Assembly (NCBI GenBank): GCA_052390495.1
Contig: JBQTGW010000014.1
Location: 37,786-101,785, forward strand
Length of the DNA: 64,000 nucleotides
Reading direction: 5' to 3'
From: GCA-003244245 sp052390495
GTDB lineage: Bacteria; Actinomycetota; Actinomycetes; Mycobacteriales; Pseudonocardiaceae
Each line of letters starts with the position of its first letter. The stretch's first letter is position 1. Position numbers and translations under genes: made by a program. The notes beneath the pieces were generated by a model. The model worked only from the letters and a program-made list of their open reading frames with translations, was not told the DNA's origin and made no database searches. Shown in pieces: positions 8,248-16,430 of the stretch.

Positions 8248-9405
8248 GTGTCCGAAGGAAGCGGTGTCGCGCTCGGCATGCCTGCGCTACCGCCACCCAC
8301 GCTTGCCGGACGTAGGAAGACCCGCCAGCTGCAGGTCGGCCCGGTGGGCGTGGGCAGTGAACACCAGGTGTCCGTGCAGTCGATGACCACCACGCTCACC
8401 GCCGACGTCGACGCCACCCTGCAGCAGATCGCCGAGCTGACCGCGGCGGGCTGCGACATCGTCCGGGTCGCCGTTCCCAGCGCCGACGACGCCGAAGCAC
8501 TGGCGGCCATCGCGCGGAAGTCACAGATTCCGGTGATCGCCGACATTCACTTCCAGCCCAAGTACGTCTTCGCGGCCATCGACGCAGGCTGCGCCGCAGT
8601 GCGGGTCAACCCTGGCAACATCAAGAAATTCGACGACCGGGTGGGTGAGATCGCCCGCGCCGCGAGAGATGCGGGTACCCCGATCAGAATCGGGGTCAAT
8701 GCCGGATCCCTCGATCCCAAGATCCTGGCCAAATACGGCAAGGCGACCCCGGAGGCGCTCGTCGAGTCGGCGCTGTGGGAGGCGAGCCTGTTCGCGGAGC
8801 ACGACTTCGGCGACATCAAGATCTCGGTCAAGCACCATGACCCGGTAATCATGGTGCGGGCTTACGAGCTACTTGCCCAACAGTGCGACTATCCGCTGCA
8901 CCTCGGAGTCACCGAGGCCGGCCCGGCATTCCAGGGCACCATCAAGTCGGCTACCGCCTTCGGAGCGTTGCTGAGCCAGGGCATCGGCGACACCATCCGA
9001 GTCTCGCTGTCCGCCCCGCCGGTCGAGGAAGTGAAGGTCGGCCTCCAGATCTTGGAGTCGCTGAACCTGCGGCAGCGCCGGTTGGAGATCGTGTCCTGCC
9101 CGTCCTGTGGGCGGGCTCAGGTGGACGTCTACAAGCTGGCCGACGAGGTGACCGCGGGCCTGACGGGTATGGAGGTCCCGCTGCGGGTGGCGGTGATGGG
9201 CTGCGTGGTGAACGGGCCTGGGGAGGCTCGGGAAGCCGACCTCGGTGTCGCGTCGGGCAATGGCAAGGGGCAGATTTTCGTTCGCGGTCAGGTGATCAAG
9301 ACTGTGCCCGAGGCGCAGATCGTCGAGACGCTCATCGAAGAAGCGATGCGGCTGGCTGAGGGGATGGGCGAATCGGAAGGCACGCCGAGTGTGACCGTCA
9401 GCTGA
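8248..9405 (+). CDS. ispG: 4-hydroxy-3-methylbut-2-enyl diphosphate synthase
   Basis: IspG (GcpE) is a [4Fe-4S] enzyme that converts MEcPP to HMBPP. The 385-residue protein has an N-terminal TIM barrel (SMTTTLTADVDATLQQIAEL onward) and a C-terminal cluster domain. The likely cluster ligands are C284 and C287 (SCPSCGRAQ) and C319 in GCVVNGPGEA; the conserved glutamate follows in NGPGE. GTG 8248 has AGGAG 10 nt upstream. It lies 21 bp after rip1, so it is probably in the same transcript as dxr. Confidence 0.96.
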   Translation: MSEGSGVALGMPALPPPTLAGRRKTRQLQVGPVGVGSEHQVSVQSMTTTLTADVDATLQQIAELTAAGCDIVRVAVPSADDAEALAAIARKSQIPVIADIHFQPKYVFAAIDAGCAAVRVNPGNIKKFDDRVGEIARAARDAGTPIRIGVNAGSLDPKILAKYGKATPEALVESALWEASLFAEHDFGDIKISVKHHDPVIMVRAYELLAQQCDYPLHLGVTEAGPAFQGTIKSATAFGALLSQGIGDTIRVSLSAPPVEEVKVGLQILESLNLRQRRLEIVSCPSCGRAQVDVYKLADEVTAGLTGMEVPLRVAVMGCVVNGPGEAREADLGVASGNGKGQIFVRGQVIKTVPEAQIVETLIEEAMRLAEGMGESEGTPSVTVS

Positions 9406-9486
9406 CGCTGGAGAGTACTCGGTGCTGGTATAGGTCGCTGGCATGGCTCACCCACCCGCGTACCCAGTTCTGGCAGGCTAAGTCAT

Positions 9487-10320
9487 GTGCTGAAGCTCGC
9501 GGGGGTGCGGTTACTCGACGACCGCGATGTGTGCGGCGTGCGGGAGGTTCTCGCCGCCGATCCAGTGATGTCGTGCATGGTCGCGGCCCGGGTCGAGGCC
9601 ACTGGGCTGGACCCGTGGCGGCTCGGCGGAGAGCTGTGGGGCTTCGGCAACCAGCTGGACGGGCTGTGCTTCTCCGGACCCAATCTGGTCCCGCTGCGCG
9701 GGGGACGTGCCGCGATCCGGGCCTTCGCCGACCGGGCGGCAGGTCGTGCACGGTCCTGCTCGTCGATGGTGGGACCGGCTGATCAGGTGCTCGAGCTGTG
9801 GTCGGAACTGCGCGGGTCGTGGGCACCTGCCCGGGAGGAGCGCCTAAACCAGCCACTGCTGGAGCTCGCCAGCAAGCCACTGGTGCCGGTGGACCCGCTG
9901 GTGCGGCCGGTGCGGCCCAGCGAACTGGACCGCTACCTGCCAGCCGCAGTGGCGATGTTCACCGAAGAGGTGGGAGTGGATCCCCGGCTACCTGACGGCG
10001 GGGCGGGCTATCGGGCACGGGTCGCTGAACTGATCGCGGCGGGTCGGGCATTTGCCCGGTTCGAAGGCGCTGAAGTGGTGTTCAAGGCGGAGATCGGGGC
10101 GATGTCGTCCACAGTGGGCCAGATACAGGGGGTGTGGGTGCACCCGGCTCGCCGCGGGCAGGGCCTCGCCTCCGGAGGAACCGCCGCGGTGGTGGAACGG
10201 CTGCAGCGCATGGGTCGAATCGCGAGCCTCTACGTCAACGCCTTCAATCTGCCTGCCCGGGCCGCGTACCACCGGGTCGGCTTCATTCAGGTCGGTTCCT
10301 TCGCCACGGTGTTGTTTTGA
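9487..10320 (+). CDS. GNAT family N-acetyltransferase with N-terminal DUF4081
   Basis: The 277-residue protein has two parts. The N-terminal half resembles DUF4081. The C-terminal half is a GNAT fold with the acetyl-CoA loop region VWVHPARRGQGLASGG and AYHRVGF near the end. It corresponds in place and layout to mycobacterial Rv2867c, downstream of ispG. The substrate is unknown. No good ribosome-binding site is visible before GTG 9487, but no other in-frame start fits. Confidence 0.85.
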   Translation: MLKLAGVRLLDDRDVCGVREVLAADPVMSCMVAARVEATGLDPWRLGGELWGFGNQLDGLCFSGPNLVPLRGGRAAIRAFADRAAGRARSCSSMVGPADQVLELWSELRGSWAPAREERLNQPLLELASKPLVPVDPLVRPVRPSELDRYLPAAVAMFTEEVGVDPRLPDGGAGYRARVAELIAAGRAFARFEGAEVVFKAEIGAMSSTVGQIQGVWVHPARRGQGLASGGTAAVVERLQRMGRIASLYVNAFNLPARAAYHRVGFIQVGSFATVLF

Positions 10321-10335
10321 GCCATACTCGCGGCC

Positions 10336-12156
10336 GTGCGCGCACGACGGCTCCTGCTAGTTGCCCCATTGTTGGCACTGTTGTTGACGACTCTGTTGCC
10401 AGCCGGCTGCGGTGTCTTCGGTGCCGACCCGCGTGACGCCGCCGTCGGGTTCCTCGACGCAGTGGCAGGCGGGGACGCCGAGGCGGCCGGGCGGCTGACC
10501 GACGATCCGGCCGCCGCGACCGGATTGATCCAGCGAGTTCGCGATGAGCTGAAGCCCCACAGCGTCACGCTGACCCTGGAGGAGATCCGCTCCGACGAGA
10601 ACAGCGGGAACACCGCGTCGGCGTCCTACTCCGCGGTGTGGGACCTGGGAGAGCAGCGGCAGTGGCGCTACCAGGGGCGCCTCGAGCTCGCCCCCGCGGA
10701 TACCGAAGAAGGCTGGTCGGTGCGGTGGAGCCCGGCAGTGCTGCACCCGCAGCTAGGCGCGCAGCAACGGGTGGAGCTGCGCGTTGTTGAGCCCGATCCG
10801 GCACCGGTGGTCGACCGCGCCGGGATACCGCTGCTGACCCCACAGACCGTTATCATCGTCGCACTGGATCGCGGGCAAGCTCCAGATTTACCTGGGGTGG
10901 CCGCCCTACTGGCCGAAGCACTGCGGCAATTCGACCCAGGTATCACCCAGCAATCGATCATCGATGGAGCCGATGCAGCACCGCCGGGGCAGCCGAGCGT
11001 GGTGGCGGTGCTGCGGGAGCAGGACTACCAGTCGGTGCGGGACCGGATCTACGACCTGCCCGGTGTGACATTTCCCACTCAGCAGCGGCTGCTCGGACCT
11101 GATCGCGACTTTGCCGCTGCGCTGCTGCCCGGCATCCGCAGCGTGGTGGACACGCAGCGCGCGGGTGCCACCGGTTGGCGCATCGTTACGGTCGACGCGG
11201 TGGGAACCGAGGTCTCCGAACTCGTCGGCCAGCAGCCTCGGATCATGCCGACGGTGACCACCACAGTCGACCGTGGCGTGCAGGCCGCCGCAGAGGATGC
11301 GGTGGAACCGGTGGCGAAGCCGACCATGATCGTGGCGATCCAACCTTCCTCCGGTGAGATCCTGGCGGTCGCACAGAACGCCGCAGCCGACGCGCAGGGG
11401 GCACTCGCGTTGGTCGGGCGTTATCCGCCGGGCTCCACCTTCAAGATCGTCACCGCGTCTGCTGCGTTGCAGTCCGGAAAACTGACCCCCCAATCGCCGG
11501 TGGCCTGCCCGGGGACCACCACCATCGAGAGCAGGCTGATACCCAATATCGACCAGTTCGATCTGGGTACCGTGCCGCTGCGTACCGCCTTCGCCCGGTC
11601 CTGTAACACCACCTTCGCGACGCTGGCGGCCGGCTTCGAACCCGGGCAGCTCACCGACGCGGCCTACCAGATGGGCATCGGAAGGGACTACCAGATCCGT
11701 GGCATCACCACCCTCACCGGCCAGGTGCCGCCGTCGGAGTCGACGGTGCAGCGAGCTGAGAACGGATTCGGACAGGGACAGGTGCTGACCACCCCGTTCG
11801 GTATGGCGCTGGTGGCCTCGGCGGTCGCCGCGGGCGGGCAGGTTCCCACCCCGGTGCTGATCAGGGGGATGCCGACGGAGACGGCCAGTAGGCCTGCCCA
11901 GCCGGTGCCCGGCGAGGTGGCGGACGAGCTGCGGCTGATGATGCGCGAGGTGATCACGGAAGGCACCGGGACGGCGCTGGCGGGTCAGGACGACGTGCAC
12001 GGCAAGACCGGCACCGCGGAGTTCAGCGCCACCGGCTCGCACGGCTGGTTCGTCGGGTTCCGCGGCGACCTGGCCTTCGCGACGCTCGTTGTCGACGTTG
12101 GCTCGTCCGCCCCGGCCGTGGAGACCTCTGGTCGTTTCCTCTCGGCGCTGGGTTAG
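10336..12156 (+). CDS. Lipoprotein penicillin-binding protein (class B-like, PBP-lipo)
   Basis: This 606-residue protein carries an N-terminal signal with lipobox LPAGC, so it should be anchored outside the membrane. An NTF2-like MecA_N region (about 30-140) precedes a PBP dimerisation region. The transpeptidase domain has all three motifs: S367-TFK (PPGSTFK), S422-CN (SCNTTF) and K557-TG (HGKTGTAEF). It would cross-link peptidoglycan. It matches Rv2864c in type and neighbourhood. Only 15 bp separate it from the GNAT gene. Confidence 0.93.
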   Translation: MRARRLLLVAPLLALLLTTLLPAGCGVFGADPRDAAVGFLDAVAGGDAEAAGRLTDDPAAATGLIQRVRDELKPHSVTLTLEEIRSDENSGNTASASYSAVWDLGEQRQWRYQGRLELAPADTEEGWSVRWSPAVLHPQLGAQQRVELRVVEPDPAPVVDRAGIPLLTPQTVIIVALDRGQAPDLPGVAALLAEALRQFDPGITQQSIIDGADAAPPGQPSVVAVLREQDYQSVRDRIYDLPGVTFPTQQRLLGPDRDFAAALLPGIRSVVDTQRAGATGWRIVTVDAVGTEVSELVGQQPRIMPTVTTTVDRGVQAAAEDAVEPVAKPTMIVAIQPSSGEILAVAQNAAADAQGALALVGRYPPGSTFKIVTASAALQSGKLTPQSPVACPGTTTIESRLIPNIDQFDLGTVPLRTAFARSCNTTFATLAAGFEPGQLTDAAYQMGIGRDYQIRGITTLTGQVPPSESTVQRAENGFGQGQVLTTPFGMALVASAVAAGGQVPTPVLIRGMPTETASRPAQPVPGEVADELRLMMREVITEGTGTALAGQDDVHGKTGTAEFSATGSHGWFVGFRGDLAFATLVVDVGSSAPAVETSGRFLSALG

Positions 12157-12217
12157 TCGGCGCTGGAGTTAGTCGGTACTGGACGAGCCGTGACGCGGGG
12201 CGCATAGAGTGGGAGCC

Positions 12218-13075
12218 ATGCCCGTGAGAACCTCGCTGCGCCCCGGTAAGCAGACGCCGATGCGTCCTGTCCCCGCGGCGATCCCGCGTCCGGAGTATGT
12301 CGGCAAACGGGGTCCCACGCCCAGTACCGACCCGTACACGCAGTCACCAGAGGTGATCGAGGCGATGCGGATGGCGGGACGGATCGCCGCTGCGGCGCTT
12401 GCCGAGGGCGGGCGGGTGGTCGCGCCCGGCGTCACCACCGATGAGGTTGACGGGGTGGTGCATGAGTTCCTGCTCGACCACGGGGCCTACCCCTCCACGC
12501 TGGGTTACAAGGGCTTTCCGAAGTCGTGCTGCACCTCGCTGAACGAGGTGATCTGCCACGGCATCCCGGACTCGACGATGATCGAGGACGGTGACATCGT
12601 CAATATCGACGTCACCGCCTTTATCGGTGGCGTACACGGCGACACCAATGCCACCTTCCTCGCCGGGGACGTCTCCGAGGAGGACCGGCAGCTTGTCGAG
12701 CGCACCCACGAGGCGATGATGCGGGGGATCCGCGCGGTGCGCCCTGGACGCCAGCTCAACGTGGTCGGCCGGGTCATCGAGTCGTATGCGAAGCGCTTCG
12801 GCTACGGGGTGGTCCGCGATTTCACCGGGCACGGTATCGGGCGCTCCTTCCACAGCGGCCTGGTCGTGCTGCATTACGACGCCCCCGAGGTGGCCACCAT
12901 TCTGGAACCGGGGATGACCTTCACCATCGAGCCGATGATCACCCTAGGCACGATCGACTACGACATCTGGTCCGACGGGTGGACGGTGACCACCAAGGAC
13001 AAGCAGCGCACCGCACAGTTCGAGCACACCCTGGTCGTCACTGCGGACGGAGCGGAGATCCTCACCCTGCCGTGA
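12218..13075 (+). CDS. map: Methionine aminopeptidase type I
   Basis: Map removes the N-terminal methionine from nascent proteins using two divalent metals. The 285-residue protein has the ~40-residue N-terminal extension with RPEYVGK typical of actinobacterial MapB. The pita-bread fold shows GYKGFPKSCCTSLNEVICHG, metal ligands in IVNIDVTAFIGGVHGDTN, the histidine in GHGIG and glutamates in FTIEPM and QFEHT. ATG 12218 matches MapB N-termini; GTG 12209 lies within the GGGAG that would serve as its ribosome-binding site. Its stop overlaps the cobQ start. Confidence 0.95.
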   Translation: MPVRTSLRPGKQTPMRPVPAAIPRPEYVGKRGPTPSTDPYTQSPEVIEAMRMAGRIAAAALAEGGRVVAPGVTTDEVDGVVHEFLLDHGAYPSTLGYKGFPKSCCTSLNEVICHGIPDSTMIEDGDIVNIDVTAFIGGVHGDTNATFLAGDVSEEDRQLVERTHEAMMRGIRAVRPGRQLNVVGRVIESYAKRFGYGVVRDFTGHGIGRSFHSGLVVLHYDAPEVATILEPGMTFTIEPMITLGTIDYDIWSDGWTVTTKDKQRTAQFEHTLVVTADGAEILTLP

Positions 13076-14655
13076 TTGCCGGCAGCGCTTCGACGGCCCG
13101 GAATGGCCGGATACGCGGCGCCCTGCTGATCGCGGGCACCACCTCCGATGCTGGCAAGAGCGTGCTGGTGGCCGGGATCTGCCGCTGGCTGGCCCGACGT
13201 GGCGTGGCGGTGGCCCCGTTCAAGGCACAGAACATGTCGAACAACTCGGTGGTGACCCCCGACGGTGGGGAGATCGGCCGGGCCCAGGCGCTGCAGGCCC
13301 AGGCGTGTGGCATCGAGCCGGAGGTGCGGCTCAATCCGGTGCTGCTCAAACCCGGCAGCGACCGCTGCGCCCAGGTGGTGGTGCTCGGGCGGGCCGATGG
13401 CACCGTGACCGCCGCGTCCTACCGGGACCGCAAGGCCGAGCTGCTGGGCGTTGTGCTGGGCGCGCTCACCGAGTTGCGCGCCGAGTACGACGTGGTGGTG
13501 TGTGAGGGCGCCGGATCACCCACCGAGATCAATCTGCGGTCCACCGATATCGCCAACATGGGCCTGGCCAGTGCGGCCGGTCTGCCGGTGCTCGTCGTCG
13601 GGGACATCGACCGCGGGGGAGTGCTCGCGCACCTGTTCGGCACGCTGGCTCTGCTCGCGCCCGCCGATCAGGCACTGGTGGCCGGATTCGTGATCAACAA
13701 GTTTCGCGGCGACCCGGCTCTGCTCGCCCCTGGCCTGGCGCAGTTGCGGGCGCTGACCGGCCGTCGCAGCTATGGCGTGCTGCCGTTCAGTGACGGCTTG
13801 TGGCTGGACGGCGAGGATTCCCTGGCACATCCCGCCGACGGCGTGGTCGGGCGCAGCGCCGCGCCGCACGGCACGCAGTGGCTGCGGGTGGCCGCGGTAC
13901 GGCTGCCGCGGATCTCCAACGGCACCGACCTGGACGCGCTGGCCAGCGAGCCGGGCGTGGCAGTCCGCTACGTCACCGAGCCGTCCCGGCTGGCCGACGC
14001 CGATCTGGTGGTGCTGCCCGGCTCGAAGTCCACCGTGGCGGACCTGGCCTGGCTACACCGAACCGGGCTGGCCACCGCAGTGGCCGCGCACGCCGCCGCG
14101 GGACGCCCAGTGTTCGGGATCTGCGGTGGGTACCAGATGCTCGGGCGTCGGATCGTCGATGACGTCGAGTCGCGCGCCGGTGAGGTGGCTGGCCTGGGGT
14201 TACTCGACGTGGACGTGGTCTTCGACGCCGTGAAGCACCTCGGGCGCCCCGCAGGCACCGCGCTGGGCGAGCTCGTCACCGGCTACGAGATCCACCACGG
14301 TCGAGTGGTGCACCAGGGCGATCCCCCGCTGATCTCCGGCGCTGGGATTTCCGGCGCTGGGATTTCCGGCGTTGGCGAAGGATCCGATGGCGGACATGTG
14401 CTGGGCACGCACTGGCACGGGTTGTTCGAGAACGACGCTTTTCGCCGCGCCCTGCTGCGCCGGGTGGCCTGCCTCGCTGGCCGGCCTGGCTTTGCGCCCG
14501 CGCCCGACACCAGCTTCGCCGCAGTACGGACCGCGCAGCTCGATCTGCTCGGCGACCTGGTTTCACAGCATCTGGACACCGCCGCGCTGGTCGAGCTGAT
14601 CGACCGCGGCGCCCCCACTGACCTGCCCTTTGTCCCCCCCGGGGCGCCGGCCTAG
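13072..14655 (+). CDS. cobQ: Cobyric acid synthase (glutamine-hydrolysing)
   Basis: CobQ amidates four side chains of adenosylcobyrinic a,c-diamide. The N-terminal dethiobiotin-synthetase-like domain has the ATP site GTTSDAGKSVL near residue 25, then KAQNMSNNS. The C-terminal class I glutaminase domain has the nucleophile C351 (GICGGYQ) and a histidine in THWHGLFEN (about 447-449). GTG 13072 overlaps the map stop. The 527-residue length is slightly above usual because of an inserted repeat (14331-14375). The gene is 4 kb from the other cobalamin genes. Confidence 0.94.
   Translation: MIAGSASTARNGRIRGALLIAGTTSDAGKSVLVAGICRWLARRGVAVAPFKAQNMSNNSVVTPDGGEIGRAQALQAQACGIEPEVRLNPVLLKPGSDRCAQVVVLGRADGTVTAASYRDRKAELLGVVLGALTELRAEYDVVVCEGAGSPTEINLRSTDIANMGLASAAGLPVLVVGDIDRGGVLAHLFGTLALLAPADQALVAGFVINKFRGDPALLAPGLAQLRALTGRRSYGVLPFSDGLWLDGEDSLAHPADGVVGRSAAPHGTQWLRVAAVRLPRISNGTDLDALASEPGVAVRYVTEPSRLADADLVVLPGSKSTVADLAWLHRTGLATAVAAHAAAGRPVFGICGGYQMLGRRIVDDVESRAGEVAGLGLLDVDVVFDAVKHLGRPAGTALGELVTGYEIHHGRVVHQGDPPLISGAGISGAGISGVGEGSDGGHVLGTHWHGLFENDAFRRALLRRVACLAGRPGFAPAPDTSFAAVRTAQLDLLGDLVSQHLDTAALVELIDRGAPTDLPFVPPGAPA
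14331..14375 (+). repeat. Three 15-nt tandem repeats inside cobQ
   Basis: The unit GATTTCCGGCGCTGG occurs three times with two substitutions (14331-14345, 14346-14360, 14361-14375). It encodes (I)SGAG-type repeats in a surface loop of the glutaminase domain, between DPPL and EGSDGGHV. Being a multiple of three, it can vary without breaking the frame. Confidence 0.85.
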
Positions 14656-14749
14656 CACGGCGCAGCGACGAGGCACCTTCACCGTCCGGTGTCGTCCGAC
14701 ATCAGAAAGTCGCGGATACGTTTCGACCAGCACAGATGCGCGGCTCGTC

Positions 14750-14761
14750 CGGACTAGTCCG
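14750..14761. promoter_or_regulatory. 12-bp perfect palindrome upstream of the 14.8-kb operon
   Basis: CGGACTAGTCCG reads identically on both strands and sits 75 bp before the ATG at 14836. A weak TTGGTT (14787-14792) lies between it and the gene. It could be an operator for a dimeric regulator; no family consensus is recognised. Confidence 0.35.
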
Positions 14762-14835
14762 ATGTGCAGACCCCTCCCGCCCGAAGTTGGTTTCAATGGT
14801 GCACATCGCGCTACATGTGAAGGGAGGCCTACACA

Positions 14836-15111
14836 ATGGGCATCCACGACCGTTTTCTTCAACTGATCAACGCGTTGGACCGTAGAATTTTCGCCGCTGA
14901 CGACGCCATCGCTCTCGCCCGGGGGTGGGACATCTCCCACCCGCCGAAAGGGTTTGGCCGCGTCTACCGAGATCCGCGGTGGGCCTTGATCTCGGAGTGT
15001 GAGTCATGCCGGGGTGCGGCCGGGAGCGGGCCCGAGTCGTGCCCCTCCTGCGGAGGATACGGAACGGTTCGACGCAGTCAGACGGACATCTCCTGCGGCG
15101 GTGCGGCGTGA
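14836..15111 (+). CDS. Small CxxCxG zinc-ribbon-like protein
   Basis: The 91-residue product has an N-terminal helical part (DRFLQLINALDRRIF) and a C-terminal pair of cysteine motifs, CESCRG and CPSCGG, spaced like a DnaJ-type zinc hairpin. GGGAGG precedes the ATG with good spacing. It overlaps the next gene in GTGA, so the two form an operon. I do not recognise a named family. Similar small zinc proteins accompany actinomycete integrative and conjugative elements. Confidence 0.55.
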   Translation: MGIHDRFLQLINALDRRIFAADDAIALARGWDISHPPKGFGRVYRDPRWALISECESCRGAAGSGPESCPSCGGYGTVRRSQTDISCGGAA

Positions 15112-15626
15112 TCCGGGACAGCAGGGCCAACGAGGTACGCACCATGCTGCACCACTGGCTCGCCCCGCCCGCTCGCCCCAGCCTATTCGGTCTGGCCTGG
15201 CGCTGGCGCTACGAGATAGCACTGCTCGTGGGGCTGCCGCTGGCCATCATGGCGTTGATCGGGGCCGTCGGCGCGAACTGGGCGATGCTCATCATCACCG
15301 TGGTGACCACCCTGCTCGCCGGCTGGCCGCGCGCGCGTCGCCGAGTCACCGCGCGGGCATGGTGCGTCGTGATCCAGCACCGGATCCGCGCCGGCTGCGC
15401 GCAGGCATGGATCCATAACCGCCGGGGGCGGCTGCCCGCGGTGCTGTGGTGCGCCCCCAAGTCGTACGGGGAACAGGTCCTGCTCTGGTGTCCGGCGGGG
15501 GTCACGGCCGAGCACTTCGTCGAGGCACGTCACGTCCTGGCCAGTGCCTGCTACGCCACCGACATCGAAGTCGTAGCGCATCCGAAGTACCCGCACCTCG
15601 TCACCGTCGGAGTGATCCGCCACTAG
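15108..15626 (+). CDS. Two-helix membrane protein, integrative-element type
   Basis: From GTG 15108, which shares bases with the upstream stop, the product has 172 residues; an internal ATG at 15144 is an alternative. After an aromatic segment (LFGLAWRWRYE) come two membrane helices (IALLVGLPLAIMALIGAVGA and WAMLIITVVTTLLAGW). An arginine-rich stretch and a soluble domain ending VAHPKYPHLVTVGVIR follow. This architecture occurs upstream of TraB/FtsK transfer genes in actinomycete AICEs. No transfer, replication or integrase gene follows here, so this pair may be a remnant (inference). Confidence 0.55.
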   Translation: MIRDSRANEVRTMLHHWLAPPARPSLFGLAWRWRYEIALLVGLPLAIMALIGAVGANWAMLIITVVTTLLAGWPRARRRVTARAWCVVIQHRIRAGCAQAWIHNRRGRLPAVLWCAPKSYGEQVLLWCPAGVTAEHFVEARHVLASACYATDIEVVAHPKYPHLVTVGVIRH

Positions 15627-15679
15627 AACGGCTCTCCCTGGAGCTGGCCTGACCAGACTTGACCAGATAGTCTGAGGTC

Positions 15680-15946
15680 GTGGACAAGCAGGTCAATGTG
15701 TACGAGGCCAAGACCCAGTTCTCCAAGCTGCTGGAGCAGGTCGAGGCGGGCGACGAGATCGTCATCGCCCGCAACGGCAAGCCGATCGCCCGGCTCGTTC
15801 CGCTGCAGCGCACCGCGGCACCGAGGCAACTGGGTTCGCTACGGGGCAAGATCTGGATGGCGCCGGACTTCGATGAACCGGACGACCAGTTGACCGATCT
15901 CATGGAGAACGGTCCGATCTTCCCGAACGAGGCCGACCGGCGGTGA
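15680..15946 (+). CDS. Phd/YefM-family antitoxin
   Basis: The 88-residue product begins MDKQVNVYEAKTQFSKLLEQVEAGDEIVIARNGKPIARLVP (split by reading), the standard Phd/YefM DNA-binding fold. An acidic C-terminal tail (DFDEPDDQLTDLME) follows, the part that wraps the toxin. It should neutralise the PIN toxin encoded next and repress their operon. GTG 15680 is the start. It overlaps the toxin gene in GTGA. Confidence 0.9.
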   Translation: MDKQVNVYEAKTQFSKLLEQVEAGDEIVIARNGKPIARLVPLQRTAAPRQLGSLRGKIWMAPDFDEPDDQLTDLMENGPIFPNEADRR

Positions 15947-16320
15947 GGCTGCTGCTCGACAGTCATGTGGTGCTCTGGTCGTTGCACAGCCCGGAGCGGT
16001 TGTCTGCGGCGGCGATCACGGCGATCACGGATCCCATGAACTCCGTCGACGTCTCGGTGGCCACGCTGTGGGAGCTGTCGATCAAGCAGTCGATCGGCAA
16101 ACTCACCGTGGACGGGGATCTACGCGAGCACCTGGTGCGGCAGCGCTTCTCCGAGCTCCCGGTGCTCGGCGAGCACGCACTGGCGGTGCGCGACCTGCCG
16201 CTACACCACCGAGACCCGTTCGACCGGCTACTCATCGCCCAAGCCCGATACGAGGGACTCACGCTCGTGACCTCCGACCAGGCGATATCGGCCTACGACG
16301 TACCGATCATGCCTGCCTGA
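15943..16320 (+). CDS. vapC: PIN-domain toxin, VapC-like
   Basis: The 125-residue protein has the PIN acidic residues in order: D6 (LLLDSHVVLW), a glutamate in ATLWELSIK, and DPFDRLLIAQA and TSDQAI near the C-terminus. It has the HHRDPFDRLL signature of the VapC subgroup paired with Phd/YefM antitoxins. Such toxins are ribonucleases that cleave tRNA or rRNA. The catalytic set looks complete, unlike the other TA genes in this window, so this pair is probably functional. Confidence 0.88.
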   Translation: MRLLLDSHVVLWSLHSPERLSAAAITAITDPMNSVDVSVATLWELSIKQSIGKLTVDGDLREHLVRQRFSELPVLGEHALAVRDLPLHHRDPFDRLLIAQARYEGLTLVTSDQAISAYDVPIMPA

Positions 16321-16430
16321 CTCATAGGTCCAGGACGAGCTGCCCGTGAGATGTGGCCCCTACTGGTCGTTACGACTGTGTCACATACTGATGCTGGACA
16401 GCACTGGACACCTTGGGGAAGGAGCGTCCT

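Noticed and set aside
14331..14375. CRISPR-like short repeats
   Set aside because: They are adjacent 15-nt coding repeats without spacers inside cobQ.
14999..15418. Alternative frame over the integrative-element-type gene
   Set aside because: The frame from 15108 has clear membrane helices and translational coupling; this one is Arg/Ala/Pro-rich shadow sequence.
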